Shown one piece after another: positions 6,652 through 12,880 of a DNA stretch of 12,880 nt. The stretch spans positions 1 to 12,880 of the forward strand of contig JAGQIY010001309.1 of NCBI GenBank assembly GCA_020430865.1. The letters are read 5' to 3'. Position 1 is the first letter of the stretch, and every line of letters begins with the position of its first letter. Source of the stretch: Myxococcales bacterium (GTDB taxonomy: Bacteria > Myxococcota > Polyangia > Polyangiales > Polyangiaceae). A model generated the notes under the pieces. The model saw nothing but the letters and a program-made list of their open reading frames with translations. It was not told the origin of the DNA and ran no database searches. A program made the translations under genes and the position numbers.

Positions 6652-7151
6652 CCGCGGCCTCGCTTCGAGCCCGGCGCCCGGGTGCGCCGGCTCGCGCTCG
6701 ACTTGCTGGCGCTCGACCCGCCAGGTGCCTGCGCGGGCGGCGCGTCCGCCGGGGCCCGGAGGGTGGCGGCGAGGCGCTCCTCCAGATCTTTCCGGGAGGA
6801 TCTGCGATCTTCGAGCACCGCTTCGATGCGGCGATTGGCCTCGAAGTCGTCCGCCAGCACGTCCGCGGCCGCGAACCCGATGCGCTGGATCTCCTCACCC
6901 AGGCGCTCCTCGAGGCGCTGCCTGACGGCGGCACGCAGCAGGTCGACGAGGACCTCCTTGGCTACGCCGGAGGCGGCGCCGAGCAGCAGTCGCGTCGGCT
7001 CGAGGTCGAGGAACTCGGTGTCTTCGGGGCCGCGTTCACCGCCTTGACGTCGGCGCTCGCCCCGCTGGCGGTGGTCGTCGTGGTGATGGTGGCGGCAGTC
7101 GTGGTGATGGTGGCGGCAGTCGTGGTGATGGTGGTCGTCGTGGTGGCTCAT
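6648..7151 (-). CDS. Histidine-rich protein with repeated HHHHDCR units and basic C-terminal tail
   Basis: I do not recognise this 167-residue protein as a family. It begins at ATG 7149-7151 behind a strong ribosome-binding site (GAGGG at 7157-7161, 5-base spacer), which separates it from a longer open frame running antisense to the hydrolase gene. Residues 3-27 hold 15 His, 7 Asp and 2 Cys, built on the 7-residue unit HHHHDCR; such clusters bind Ni, Zn, Co or Cu. About residues 42-125 are charged and helical, with no cysteine, signal peptide or membrane segment. The last 35 or so residues are rich in Ala, Pro, Ser, Lys and Arg, like a histone-H1 tail, and may bind nucleic acid or be disordered. 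Its stop overlaps the EamA transporter start as CTGA. Metal buffering or metal-dependent binding is a guess; only the composition is seen. Confidence 0.72.
   Translation of the reverse strand: MSHHDDHHHHDCRHHHHDCRHHHHDDHRQRGERRRQGGERGPEDTEFLDLEPTRLLLGAASGVAKEVLVDLLRAAVRQRLEERLGEEIQRIGFAAADVLADDFEANRRIEAVLEDRRSSRKDLEERLAATLRAPADAPPAQAPGGSSASKSSASRRTRAPGSKRGRG
7080..7134. repeat. 21-base tandem repeat encoding HHHHDCR
   Basis: On the plus strand the 21-base unit GTGGTGATGGTGGCGGCAGTC occurs at 7080-7100 and again, identical, at 7101-7121, followed by a 13-base partial copy at 7122-7134. Being a multiple of three, the array adds or removes whole HHHHDCR units without shifting the frame. A flanking GTGGTCGTCGTGGTG occurs at 7071-7085 and 7131-7145, so the block looks grown by slippage or unequal recombination. 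Confidence 0.9.
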
Positions 7152-7156
7152 GTCTT

Positions 7157-7161
7157 CCCTC
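7157..7161 (-). promoter_or_regulatory. Strong ribosome-binding site for the His-rich gene
   Basis: GAGGG read on the minus strand, 5 bases before ATG 7151, is the best Shine-Dalgarno match among the minus-strand genes. It decides the start against an upstream open frame reaching 7670. Confidence 0.7.
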
Positions 7162-7174
7162 GGAGGCGAAGGGT

Positions 7175-7204
7175 AGCCTAGGCGGCGGCCGCATGCTGTA
7201 GGCT
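7175..7204. promoter_or_regulatory. Inverted repeat with two divergent TAGGCT hexamers between the His-rich and hydrolase genes
   Basis: AGCCTA (7175-7180) and TAGGCT (7199-7204) are exact inverted copies 18 bases apart inside the 60-base divergent intergenic region. Each strand therefore reads TAGGCT towards its own gene, matching the TAnnnT core of a -10 box. The plus copy ends 7 bases before ATG 7212; the minus copy leaves a short leader holding the ribosome-binding site. It could equally be a dimeric repressor operator. No good -35 box is seen. Confidence 0.3.
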
Positions 7205-7211
7205 TGGCGTG

Positions 7212-8087
7212 ATGGATGCGCATGGTGAGCTGAAGGTCATCAGCCTGAACATCTGGAACAAGTCGGGTCCCTGGCCTCGGCGCAGAGAGTTCATCCGGCG
7301 TGAGCTGGACGCCTGGGCGCCGGATCTCGTGGGGCTGCAGGAGGTGCTTCGGCTCGAGGGACGGGCTGGTGACGCCGAGGGCGACCAGCTGGCAGAGCTC
7401 AACCAGCGGCTCGGGTTTCACCCGGCCTACGCCAAGGCGACCGAGTTCGGTGGCGGACTCCAGTTCGGCAACGGCCTCCTGAGCCGCTTTCCCATCGTCG
7501 AGCACACGCGCATCGCCTTGCCGGAGTGTGACAGCGGTGAGCAACGCAGCGCGCTCTACGCGTTGGTCCAGCACCCGGAGGGGCCGCTGCCGGTCTTCGT
7601 CACGCACCTGAACTGGAAGCTGCATCACGGCGCGGTTCGACAGCGCCAGATCTCCAGCCTGATTGATCACGTCTTCAGGCTCGCGCCGTTGGACGAACGG
7701 CGGCTACCGCCGATCGTGATGGGTGACTTCAACGCGGAGCCGGACTCCGACGAGATGCGCTTCATGCGGGGGCTCACGGCTCTGGACGGGCGCACCGTGT
7801 ATTTCACCGACTGCTGGATCTTCGCTGGCCAGGATGGTGGACGACACGCCCACGAAGGCGCACCAGGCTACACCTTCGACTCTCGCAACCCCTATGCCGC
7901 CCTGGCGCACGAGCCTCCGCGGCGCATCGATTACATCTATGTGAGGGGTCCTGATCGTAAGTTCCGCGGGGAACCATTGGAGACCCGCGTGGTGTGCAAC
8001 GCCGCTGACCCGACCGACCCCGAGCTCTGGCCAACGGACCACTTCGGTGTGTTCTGTCGTCTGCGCATGGGTGCAGCCGAGAGCTGA
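7212..8087 (+). CDS. Endonuclease/exonuclease/phosphatase-fold hydrolase
   Basis: This 291-residue protein has the complete metal-dependent phosphodiesterase core of the EEP (DNase I/APE1/sphingomyelinase-like) fold. Seen: SLNIWN with Asn13, LQEV with Glu44 (Mg ligand), FVTHLNW with His132, MGDFNAEPDSDE with Asp172 and Asn174, RIDYIYVRG (238-246), and TDHFGV with Asp276 and the catalytic His277. The substrate, whether DNA, RNA, lipid or another phosphodiester, cannot be told from these motifs. There is no signal peptide or membrane helix, so it is probably cytoplasmic. ATG 7212 follows immediately on a GTG at 7209; neither has a convincing ribosome-binding site, but TAGGCT stands 7 bases upstream. 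It diverges from the His-rich gene and is not obviously part of the downstream lipoprotein unit. Confidence 0.88.
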   Translation: MDAHGELKVISLNIWNKSGPWPRRREFIRRELDAWAPDLVGLQEVLRLEGRAGDAEGDQLAELNQRLGFHPAYAKATEFGGGLQFGNGLLSRFPIVEHTRIALPECDSGEQRSALYALVQHPEGPLPVFVTHLNWKLHHGAVRQRQISSLIDHVFRLAPLDERRLPPIVMGDFNAEPDSDEMRFMRGLTALDGRTVYFTDCWIFAGQDGGRHAHEGAPGYTFDSRNPYAALAHEPPRRIDYIYVRGPDRKFRGEPLETRVVCNAADPTDPELWPTDHFGVFCRLRMGAAES

Positions 8088-8135
8088 GGCTCCGTCTTCT
8101 TACCCAAGCTCGCGCAGGCCGTGGTCATCTTCGCC

Positions 8136-8152
8136 CCTCGACGAGGTCGAGG
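8136..8152. terminator. Stem-loop after the hydrolase gene, weak terminator candidate
   Basis: CCTCGAC and GTCGAGG form a perfect 7-base-pair stem with a 3-base loop, 48 bases past the hydrolase stop. No T-run follows directly, so an intrinsic terminator is doubtful. It is the best stem in the 134-base gap before the small lipoprotein gene. Confidence 0.25.
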
Positions 8153-8221
8153 CACAGCCTGACTGGTGGCGAGCTGCTGTTTTGCCTTGGTCGCGCCGCC
8201 GCCTCGTGCTCCCATGCGGTC

Positions 8222-8386
8222 ATGAAGCGCGTCGTGTTGGGGTTGGCCGTGTGCACTTTGCTTGCGGCTTGTGACAAGGACAAGCCGGAGGCTCCCGCCG
8301 CGAGCGCCGAGCCGCCCAAGGCGGCGGCTGCGGCGCCTGCGGGCTCCGCGAAGGCAAAGGCCGAAGACGACGAGGGTGGCTGGTAG
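8222..8386 (+). CDS. 54-residue lipoprotein, Ala/Pro/Lys/Glu-rich
   Basis: A short open frame from ATG 8222 to TAG 8384-8386 encodes a lipoprotein signal: Lys2-Arg3, a hydrophobic core, and the lipobox TLLAAC with Cys17 lipidated. The 37 residues after the cysteine start DKDK and are almost all Ala, Pro, Lys, Glu and Asp, ending EDDEGGW, so the mature part is probably disordered and has no fold. Asp at position +2 is an inner-membrane retention signal in E. coli; whether that holds here is not known. It ends 3 bases before the stop of the convergent dipeptidase gene. There is no clear ribosome-binding site, which lowers confidence, but the lipobox and codon use favour a real gene. Function unknown. 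Confidence 0.65.
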   Translation: MKRVVLGLAVCTLLAACDKDKPEAPAASAEPPKAAAAAPAGSAKAKAEDDEGGW

Positions 8387-8389
8387 TCG

Positions 8390-9736
8390 CTAGGGCGCCG
8401 AGCGTCGCGCGTCCGCGGCGAAGTCCTCGACCTGTTGCCACACGCGAAGCACGTTGCCGGAGCACAGCTTCTCGAGGTCTTCGTCGCTCCAACCGCGCTC
8501 GATCAACACCCGGATCAGGTTGGGATAGGCCGAGGCGTCTTCGAGTCCGATCGGCAGCGTGTCGCCGACACCGTCGAAGTCCGATCCCAACCCCACGTGG
8601 TCGACACCGACGAGCTTCACCACGTGCTCCACATGGTCGGCGACTTGCTCCACCGTGGCACGCTTGATCGGGTGCGTCTTCCAGAACTCGTCGGCGAACT
8701 CCGAGTAGGCGGGAGTTCCATGAACCAGGTGCTTGGCGCGTGCCTGGCCACCCAGCACGTTCCAGAGCTTGCTGCTCTGTTTCCGCGCTTCGTCGTCGAT
8801 GAAGCCAGAGCCAAAGTTGATCTGGATCACGCCGCCCGCCTTGGCTAGCGCTTGGATCATCTCGTCCGACATGTTGCGAGGCCAATTGGGCGTGTAGTGG
8901 CGACAGCTCGAGTGACTGGCGATCACCGGTACCTTGCTCAGCGCTACCACCTGCCAGAACGCGTCATCCGAGATGTGGGAGACATCGATCATGATGCCCA
9001 CGCGGTTCATCTCCTTCACGACCCGCTTTCCGAAGGCGCTGAGGCCCTTGTGGGTATGTCGATCATCGTAGGAGGAGTCGGAGATGTGGTTGTCCTTGGA
9101 GTGTGCCAGGGTGATGTAGCGGATCCCTCGCTGCTGGAAGTGCTGCACGTTGGCGAGCTTTCCCTCGAGCGGCGCGCCGTTCTCCATGCCCATGGCCAGC
9201 GAAATCTTTCCCGCCTGGAAATTGGCGCGCACCTCCGAGGGAGACTTGGCGAGAGCGAACTTGTCGCTGTGCTCGCGGGCGATCTGCTCGACGAGGTCGA
9301 TGAGCTCCTCGGCGTGCCTGAAGGCACCATTGCGCTCGTAGCGCGCCGCGACGTAGATGCTCATGAACGGCGCATCGAGGCCACCCGCGCGCGCTCGCGG
9401 GTAGTCGAAGTTTCCCTCGTCCGTCTTCTGCGAGACGTCTGCGATGGGCTTGCCGGCCTCCTTCTGCGAGAACAAGCGGTGGGGAACGTCGACGTGCCCG
9501 TCCAGGATGATGAAGCGCTTGGCGAGCTGCTCGGCGCGCTCCTCCGCCGTTGGCGGGGGAGCCGGTGCTTCGGAAGCGCTGGCGCTCGGGGAGCTGGGCA
9601 TCTGAGTGGGGCTCGGCGCCGGGGGAGTCGGGTTCGCGGCCTGGCTCGGCTGTCGCTCACATCCAGCGAGCGAGAGCAGGGCGGCGCACAGCAGCGGCAT
9701 GCCGCTCCGGGCGCGGGAGCGCCAAATGGACTGCAT
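8390..9736 (-). CDS. Membrane dipeptidase (peptidase M19), lipoprotein
   Basis: This 448-residue zinc peptidase of the renal-dipeptidase family hydrolyses dipeptides, in some members including D-amino-acid or beta-lactam substrates. Seen: a signal peptide with lipobox SLAGC (Cys26), then a Pro/Ser/Ala-rich linker (about 28-62) that holds the catalytic domain away from the membrane. Zinc ligands by family alignment are His81 and Asp83 (DGHVDVPH), Glu185 (MENG), His254 (DVSHIS) and His275 (ASHSSCRHY). GLGSDFDGVG and SGNVLRVW near the C-terminus are also typical. All ligands are present, so it should be active in the periplasm or at the cell surface. The start at 9736 is chosen because the signal peptide begins there; the open frame extends to 9952, and an internal ATG at 9700 is an alternative. 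It converges on the 54-residue lipoprotein gene with a 3-base gap. Confidence 0.92.
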   Translation of the reverse strand: MQSIWRSRARSGMPLLCAALLSLAGCERQPSQAANPTPPAPSPTQMPSSPSASASEAPAPPPTAEERAEQLAKRFIILDGHVDVPHRLFSQKEAGKPIADVSQKTDEGNFDYPRARAGGLDAPFMSIYVAARYERNGAFRHAEELIDLVEQIAREHSDKFALAKSPSEVRANFQAGKISLAMGMENGAPLEGKLANVQHFQQRGIRYITLAHSKDNHISDSSYDDRHTHKGLSAFGKRVVKEMNRVGIMIDVSHISDDAFWQVVALSKVPVIASHSSCRHYTPNWPRNMSDEMIQALAKAGGVIQINFGSGFIDDEARKQSSKLWNVLGGQARAKHLVHGTPAYSEFADEFWKTHPIKRATVEQVADHVEHVVKLVGVDHVGLGSDFDGVGDTLPIGLEDASAYPNLIRVLIERGWSDEDLEKLCSGNVLRVWQQVEDFAADARRSAP

Positions 9737-9914
9737 TCGGGGACGCTCGCACGGACATTGCAGCGAAGTAAACCGCACGGGGATGCGGGGCGGCTCGAAA
9801 TCGCGTCGTCGACCGGACGTCTTGCGGAGAAGTCGAACCGGTCCGATGCCCTTCCCGAGGTGGGTGAAGCTCATGGCTGACAAACACCTACATTGGCCCT
9901 GCGACAGGGAGCGG

Positions 9915-9930
9915 CGGCGCCTCAGCGCCG
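9915..9930. other. GC hairpin in the divergent intergenic region
   Basis: CGGCGC and GCGCCG form a 6-base-pair stem with the loop CTCA. It lies 169 bases upstream of the kinase start and 179 bases from the dipeptidase start. A regulator site is possible, but short GC stems are frequent by chance here. Confidence 0.25.
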
Positions 9931-10089
9931 AGAATCGGGTTAAAGCTGGCAAATCGCGACAACCGGCGATCTTGGCATCCGTCTAGACCGTATCCATGAA
10001 ATCCTATGTCGTTCGATCAGTCACCTCTGCTCACGGAATGGCGGGACGAGCAGGTTGACGAACCCACCGGGTCTGGGGCCCGCAGGGTC

Positions 10090-10093
10090 GGAG
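10090..10093 (+). promoter_or_regulatory. Ribosome-binding site deciding the kinase start
   Basis: GGAG, 5 bases before ATG 10099, supports that start over ATG 10006, which has no such signal. Confidence 0.65.
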
Positions 10094-10098
10094 AAAGC

Positions 10099-11565
10099 AT
10101 GAGCAGGGATACGCCGGTCAAGGTTGGGGACGTCATCGCGGACAAGTACCGCGTCGAACGTGTGCTCGGCGTTGGCGGCATGGGGATGGTGGTCGCCGCC
10201 ACTCACCAGGTGCTGGATCAGCAGGTCGCGATCAAGTTCCTGCTGCCGGAGCTGGCTCAACATCCGGAGGCCGGGGCTCGCTTCCAGAGGGAAGCGAAAG
10301 CGGCGGTCCGCATCCAGAGTCAGCACGTGTGTCGCGTGCTCGACGTGGGGGTGAGCGCCGAAGGAGCGCCCTTCATGGTCATGGAGTACCTCGAAGGGAA
10401 GGATCTGGCCGACGAGCTCGAAGAGCACGGGCGCATGGCCGTGGAGCGCGCGGTCGAGTACGTGCTGCAAGCGTGCGAGGCGCTCGCGGAAGCCCACGCC
10501 GCGGGCATCGTCCACCGCGACCTCAAGCCCGCGAATCTGTTCCTCGCGGAACGCACGGATGGCTCGCGGATCATCAAGGTGCTGGATTTCGGTATCTCGA
10601 AGGTGACCGACCAAGACGTGCAGCTCACCAAGACTTCGTCGGTGATGGGTTCGCCTCAGTACATGGCGCCCGAGCAGATGCAGTCATCCAAGCAGGTGGA
10701 CCAGCGCACCGACATCTGGGCCCTCGGAGCGATCCTCTACGAGCTACTCACGAACGAAGCGCCGTTCCAGGGCGAGACGGTTCCAGAGATCTGTATCAAC
10801 ATCGTCAACACCGAGCCGAAGCCGCTGCTCGAGCTCCGCCCCGACCTTCCCGAGGGCCTGGTGGGAATCATCGAGCGCTGCTTGAAGAAGGCCGCTGAAG
10901 AGCGCTTCGAGAACGTCGCGGAACTCGGCGCGGAACTCAGCGAGTACGGCCCGCCCCTCAGTCACCTGTCCGTCGAGCGTGCTTCGCGAGTGCTGAACAC
11001 CGTCGTCCTGGGCACGCCGAGATCGGTGCTGCGAACCCAGACCAGCGCCACGAGGCCTTCGCAGCACGAGGTTGCGCCTACGGTGGCGTCCTACGCCGAG
11101 CTTGCTCCGCCGAAGCAGGCAAGCCGGCGGCCCCTGGTCGTCCTGGGCATCGCCCTTGCGATACTGGGACTGGGCGGGGCCGTCGCCTTCGCCACCGTGC
11201 AGAGCCGCGGCGGCGACGTGTCGACGGGGGTCGTCGCTGGCCAGCCAGGCAACGCGCCGACCGAGCAGCCATCCGTTTCCGCAGCGCAAGCGCCTCACGC
11301 GCAGGAGGAAGTGGCGCCGGAAGCGGACGTGCAGCCAGCCTCTCCTGGGCTGGACCCGGAGTCGGGGGCCGAGCCCAAGGTGGCCGCCGACTCGAAACGC
11401 GCGGATGGTGGACCGAAGCCTCAGATCCCGCCAGAAGCGCCTGAGTCCGTGGCAAGGCCCGCTCCCACGCCCAAACCAGTCAAGGTCCAAGCGTCGGCGA
11501 AGACAGCGCCGGGGCCGGCGCCTGGCAGCGAGCTGGACATCAGCGGGTTCGGCGACCGAAAGTAG
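10099..11565 (+). CDS. Membrane-anchored Hanks-type Ser/Thr protein kinase
   Basis: This 488-residue kinase phosphorylates Ser/Thr residues of unknown targets. Seen: glycine loop VLGVGGMGMVV (22-32), VAIKFLLPEL with the ATP-binding Lys46, HRDLKPANLF with catalytic Asp141, DFGIS with metal-binding Asp163, activation segment TSSVMGSPQYMAPEQ with Thr/Ser candidates for autophosphorylation (179-193), and DIWALGAILYELL. After the kinase domain comes a linker (about 290-343), one membrane helix LVVLGIALAILGLGGAVAFA (346-365), and about 120 residues of Pro/Ala/Glu-rich tail outside the membrane, with no PASTA or other sensor domain. The start is ATG 10099 because of its GGAG site; ATG 10006 would add 31 residues. 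The next gene on the same strand follows after 101 bases and encodes a TPR/PEGA-like membrane protein, a possible substrate or partner. Confidence 0.92.
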   Translation: MSRDTPVKVGDVIADKYRVERVLGVGGMGMVVAATHQVLDQQVAIKFLLPELAQHPEAGARFQREAKAAVRIQSQHVCRVLDVGVSAEGAPFMVMEYLEGKDLADELEEHGRMAVERAVEYVLQACEALAEAHAAGIVHRDLKPANLFLAERTDGSRIIKVLDFGISKVTDQDVQLTKTSSVMGSPQYMAPEQMQSSKQVDQRTDIWALGAILYELLTNEAPFQGETVPEICINIVNTEPKPLLELRPDLPEGLVGIIERCLKKAAEERFENVAELGAELSEYGPPLSHLSVERASRVLNTVVLGTPRSVLRTQTSATRPSQHEVAPTVASYAELAPPKQASRRPLVVLGIALAILGLGGAVAFATVQSRGGDVSTGVVAGQPGNAPTEQPSVSAAQAPHAQEEVAPEADVQPASPGLDPESGAEPKVAADSKRADGGPKPQIPPEAPESVARPAPTPKPVKVQASAKTAPGPAPGSELDISGFGDRK

Positions 11566-11666
11566 TTGGAATGGTGCGTTGGCTTTGCTTGTGTGGAGGC
11601 GGCGCTCGGCGCGCTACTGGCGGATGTTGACCGGGCGCGCTCGGGTGTAGCGATGAGGCTTGTTCG

Positions 11667-12743
11667 ATGTTGAGGAGACGATTCCGATTCTTGCTTGGGG
11701 TGCTAGCGCTCGGTTGCTTGAGCACAGTGGCAGCTGCGCAGTCCTCTGCGGCCGACAAGGCTGCCGCGGAGGCGCTCTTCGACAAGGGCAAGAAGCAGCT
11801 GAAGGACGGCGACTTGGCGTCGGCCTGCCGTAGTCTCGAGGAGAGCCAGAGACTGGATCCTGGCGTCGGAACCTTGCTCTACCTCGCGGAGTGCTACGAG
11901 CAGGCCGGAAAGACCGCGAGCGCCTGGGCGACTTTCCGCGAGGCAGCGGCCTTCGCGACCCGGTCCAGCGATGCCAAGAGGGAGAAGATTGCGCGCGGTC
12001 GCGCCGAGCGCCTGGAGGGCGTGCTGGCCAAGCTCGTGATCGAGGTACCGCCCAGCGTCCGAGTCGAGGGCATGGTCGTCACGCGCGATGGCGACGAAGT
12101 CGGCTCCGCGCTGTGGGGCACCGCGGTGCCCGTCGACCCTGGAACCCACACCATCCGCATCACGGCGCCCTCCAAGGTCGAGTACCAGGCGGAGGTCGTC
12201 GTCCCGAAGAGCGGCGACGTGACCTTCGCCGTGCCGCCGCTCGAGCGCAAGCCGCCCGAGGCGGAACCCGAGGCGCAGGCCTTGGCTCCCGCGACCTCGG
12301 CACCCGCTCCGGCTCCCACGCCACTCGTCGCCGACGAGGGGACGCTGGCTGAAGACGGCAGTGGTCAGCGCACCCTCGGCATCGTGGTGGGTGTGGTCGG
12401 GTTGCTCGGCGTCGGCGCCGGGACCTTCTTCGGCTTGCAGGCCAGCTCGAAGAACTCCGAGGCCGACGACAACTGCCGCTCGTCGGACTCCTCGCAGTGC
12501 AACCAGAAGGGAGTCGATCTGGGACAGGAGGCGGAAGACGCCGCCACGCTCTCCACCATCGCGTTCGGCGTCGGAGCCTTGGCGCTGGCTGGAGGTATCG
12601 TGCTCTATGCGACCGCGCCATCCAACGACGCCGCCGCGGGAAGTGCTCGCCGTCGTACCGCCCGCCTGCGCGGCACGGAGGTCCGGCTCGTCCCGGCCGC
12701 AACCCCGAGCCAGGCCGGTGTGTTCGTGGGAGGACACTTCTGA
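11667..12743 (+). CDS. TPR/PEGA-like envelope protein with two membrane helices
   Basis: This 358-residue protein is of a layout common in Myxococcota next to Ser/Thr kinase genes. Seen: signal peptide (1-24, cleavage near AAAQ), a TPR-like helical part (27-115, with AEALFDKGKKQLKDGDLASA, SLEESQRLDP and LLYLAECYEQAGKTASAWAT), a PEGA-like beta segment (122-191, VPPSVRVEG and DPGTHTIRITA), a Pro/Ala linker (195-222), helix 1 (TLGIVVGVVGLLGVGAGTFF, 236-255), a loop with Cys270 and Cys278 that may pair, helix 2 (LSTIAFGVGALALAGGIVLY, 295-314), and a C-terminus ending HF. PEGA domains in bacteria are thought to bind the envelope or mediate surface contacts; the role here is unknown. GAGG at 11655-11658 precedes ATG 11667. 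Its TGA overlaps the next start as TGATG, so the two are probably one transcript. Confidence 0.8.
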   Translation: MLRRRFRFLLGVLALGCLSTVAAAQSSAADKAAAEALFDKGKKQLKDGDLASACRSLEESQRLDPGVGTLLYLAECYEQAGKTASAWATFREAAAFATRSSDAKREKIARGRAERLEGVLAKLVIEVPPSVRVEGMVVTRDGDEVGSALWGTAVPVDPGTHTIRITAPSKVEYQAEVVVPKSGDVTFAVPPLERKPPEAEPEAQALAPATSAPAPAPTPLVADEGTLAEDGSGQRTLGIVVGVVGLLGVGAGTFFGLQASSKNSEADDNCRSSDSSQCNQKGVDLGQEAEDAATLSTIAFGVGALALAGGIVLYATAPSNDAAAGSARRRTARLRGTEVRLVPAATPSQAGVFVGGHF

Positions 12744-12880
12744 TGTGGCGCGCGACTCGGATTGCCGTGCGGCAAGGCGCGACGCTCGGCCTCGTTCTGC
12801 TGCTGTTGGGCGGGGTGGCGTGCAGCAACTTGCTCGGTCTCGAAGACCGGGAGCTCGATCCGACCTTCGGCAGCGGGGGC
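12743..12880 (+). CDS. Probable lipoprotein, 3' end beyond the window
   Basis: A start at 12743 overlaps the preceding stop by one base (TGATG), a strong sign of translational coupling. The 46 visible codons encode a signal sequence: Arg3, Arg6 and Arg10, a hydrophobic run LGLVLLLLGGVAC, and Cys27 as a likely lipidation site, though the -3 position is Gly rather than Leu or Val. The mature N-terminus reads SNLLGLEDRELDP, a Cys-x-x-LLG-(L/I)-E type opening that I associate with secreted myxobacterial proteins. Nothing of the main domain is in the window, so function and length are unknown. Confidence 0.7.
   Translation, partial: MWRATRIAVRQGATLGLVLLLLGGVACSNLLGLEDRELDPTFGSGG

Larger units (their letters stand above)
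9737..10098. other. Intergenic region between divergent dipeptidase and Ser/Thr kinase genes
   Basis: These 362 bases carry no supported gene. Both flanking frames can be extended into it (the dipeptidase frame to 9952, the kinase frame from 10006), but neither extension shows a ribosome-binding site or domain. It must hold the promoters of both genes; I could not point to a convincing -35/-10 pair. It contains the hairpin at 9915-9930. Confidence 0.6.

Noticed and set aside
5828..6934. 368-codon minus-strand frame across the transporter and His-rich genes
   Set aside because: Arg/Pro-rich translation; the other frames carry membrane helices, a ribosome-binding site and family motifs.
7071..7149. 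CRISPR-like or satellite array
   Set aside because: The repeat has no spacers and is in frame within a coding region; it encodes the His-rich segment.
7152..7670. Upstream extension of the His-rich frame
   Set aside because: It runs antisense to the hydrolase gene and lies before a strong ribosome-binding site; no domain seen.
9737..9952. N-terminal extension of the dipeptidase
   Set aside because: The lipoprotein signal peptide begins at 9736; an extension would bury it.
9972..10000. Promoter for the kinase starting at TTGGCA
   Set aside because: TTGGCA resembles a -35 box but no -10 match lies 16-18 bases downstream.

Overview
The window is GC-rich chromosomal DNA that reads like a member of the Myxococcota, probably a Polyangiales/Sorangiineae-type myxobacterium. 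The basis is family recognition: a sigma-70-like factor of the kind restricted to myxobacteria, a Hanks-type Ser/Thr kinase with one C-terminal membrane helix, a TPR/PEGA-like protein with two membrane helices and a C-terminal Phe, and several small lipoproteins of unknown function. I saw no RNA gene, CRISPR array, insertion sequence or prophage. Almost all of the sequence is coding, and most of the other long open frames are high-GC shadows.

Layout. Positions 1-900 (+) hold a 5'-truncated sigma factor. Tail-to-tail with it, on the minus strand, are a PIG3-type quinone oxidoreductase (881-1858) and a ROK-family kinase (1950-2834). A CHAD-domain protein (2932-3921, +) diverges from the ROK gene and overlaps, end to end, a long-chain/isovaleryl-type acyl-CoA dehydrogenase (3896-5026, -). 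Next on the minus strand come a small cysteine-containing lipoprotein (5233-5634), an EamA/DMT transporter (5710-6651) whose best start is a CTG, and a histidine-rich protein (6648-7151) that overlaps the transporter start as CTGA. An endonuclease/exonuclease/phosphatase-fold hydrolase (7212-8087, +) diverges from the His-rich gene. It is followed by a 54-residue lipoprotein (8222-8386, +) and a convergent M19 membrane dipeptidase lipoprotein (8390-9736, -). After a 362-base non-coding stretch, a plus-strand envelope cluster fills the right end: Ser/Thr kinase (10099-11565), TPR/PEGA-like membrane protein (11667-12743) and the first 46 codons of a likely lipoprotein (12743 onward).

How the genes relate. 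Most of the window is ordinary accessory and metabolic gene content in short transcription units, not one large system. Two units look functionally linked. The first is the His-rich protein plus EamA transporter pair, which appears translationally coupled. Its first 27 residues contain 15 histidines, arranged around a 7-residue HHHHDCR repeat, which suggests metal binding. The second is the kinase, TPR/PEGA protein and lipoprotein series, which may be an envelope signalling cassette. Other points to check are the unusual CTG start, the ROK protein without its zinc-binding cysteines, short -10-like elements 7-8 bases before start codons that lack a ribosome-binding site, and repeated 3' overlaps of convergent genes.
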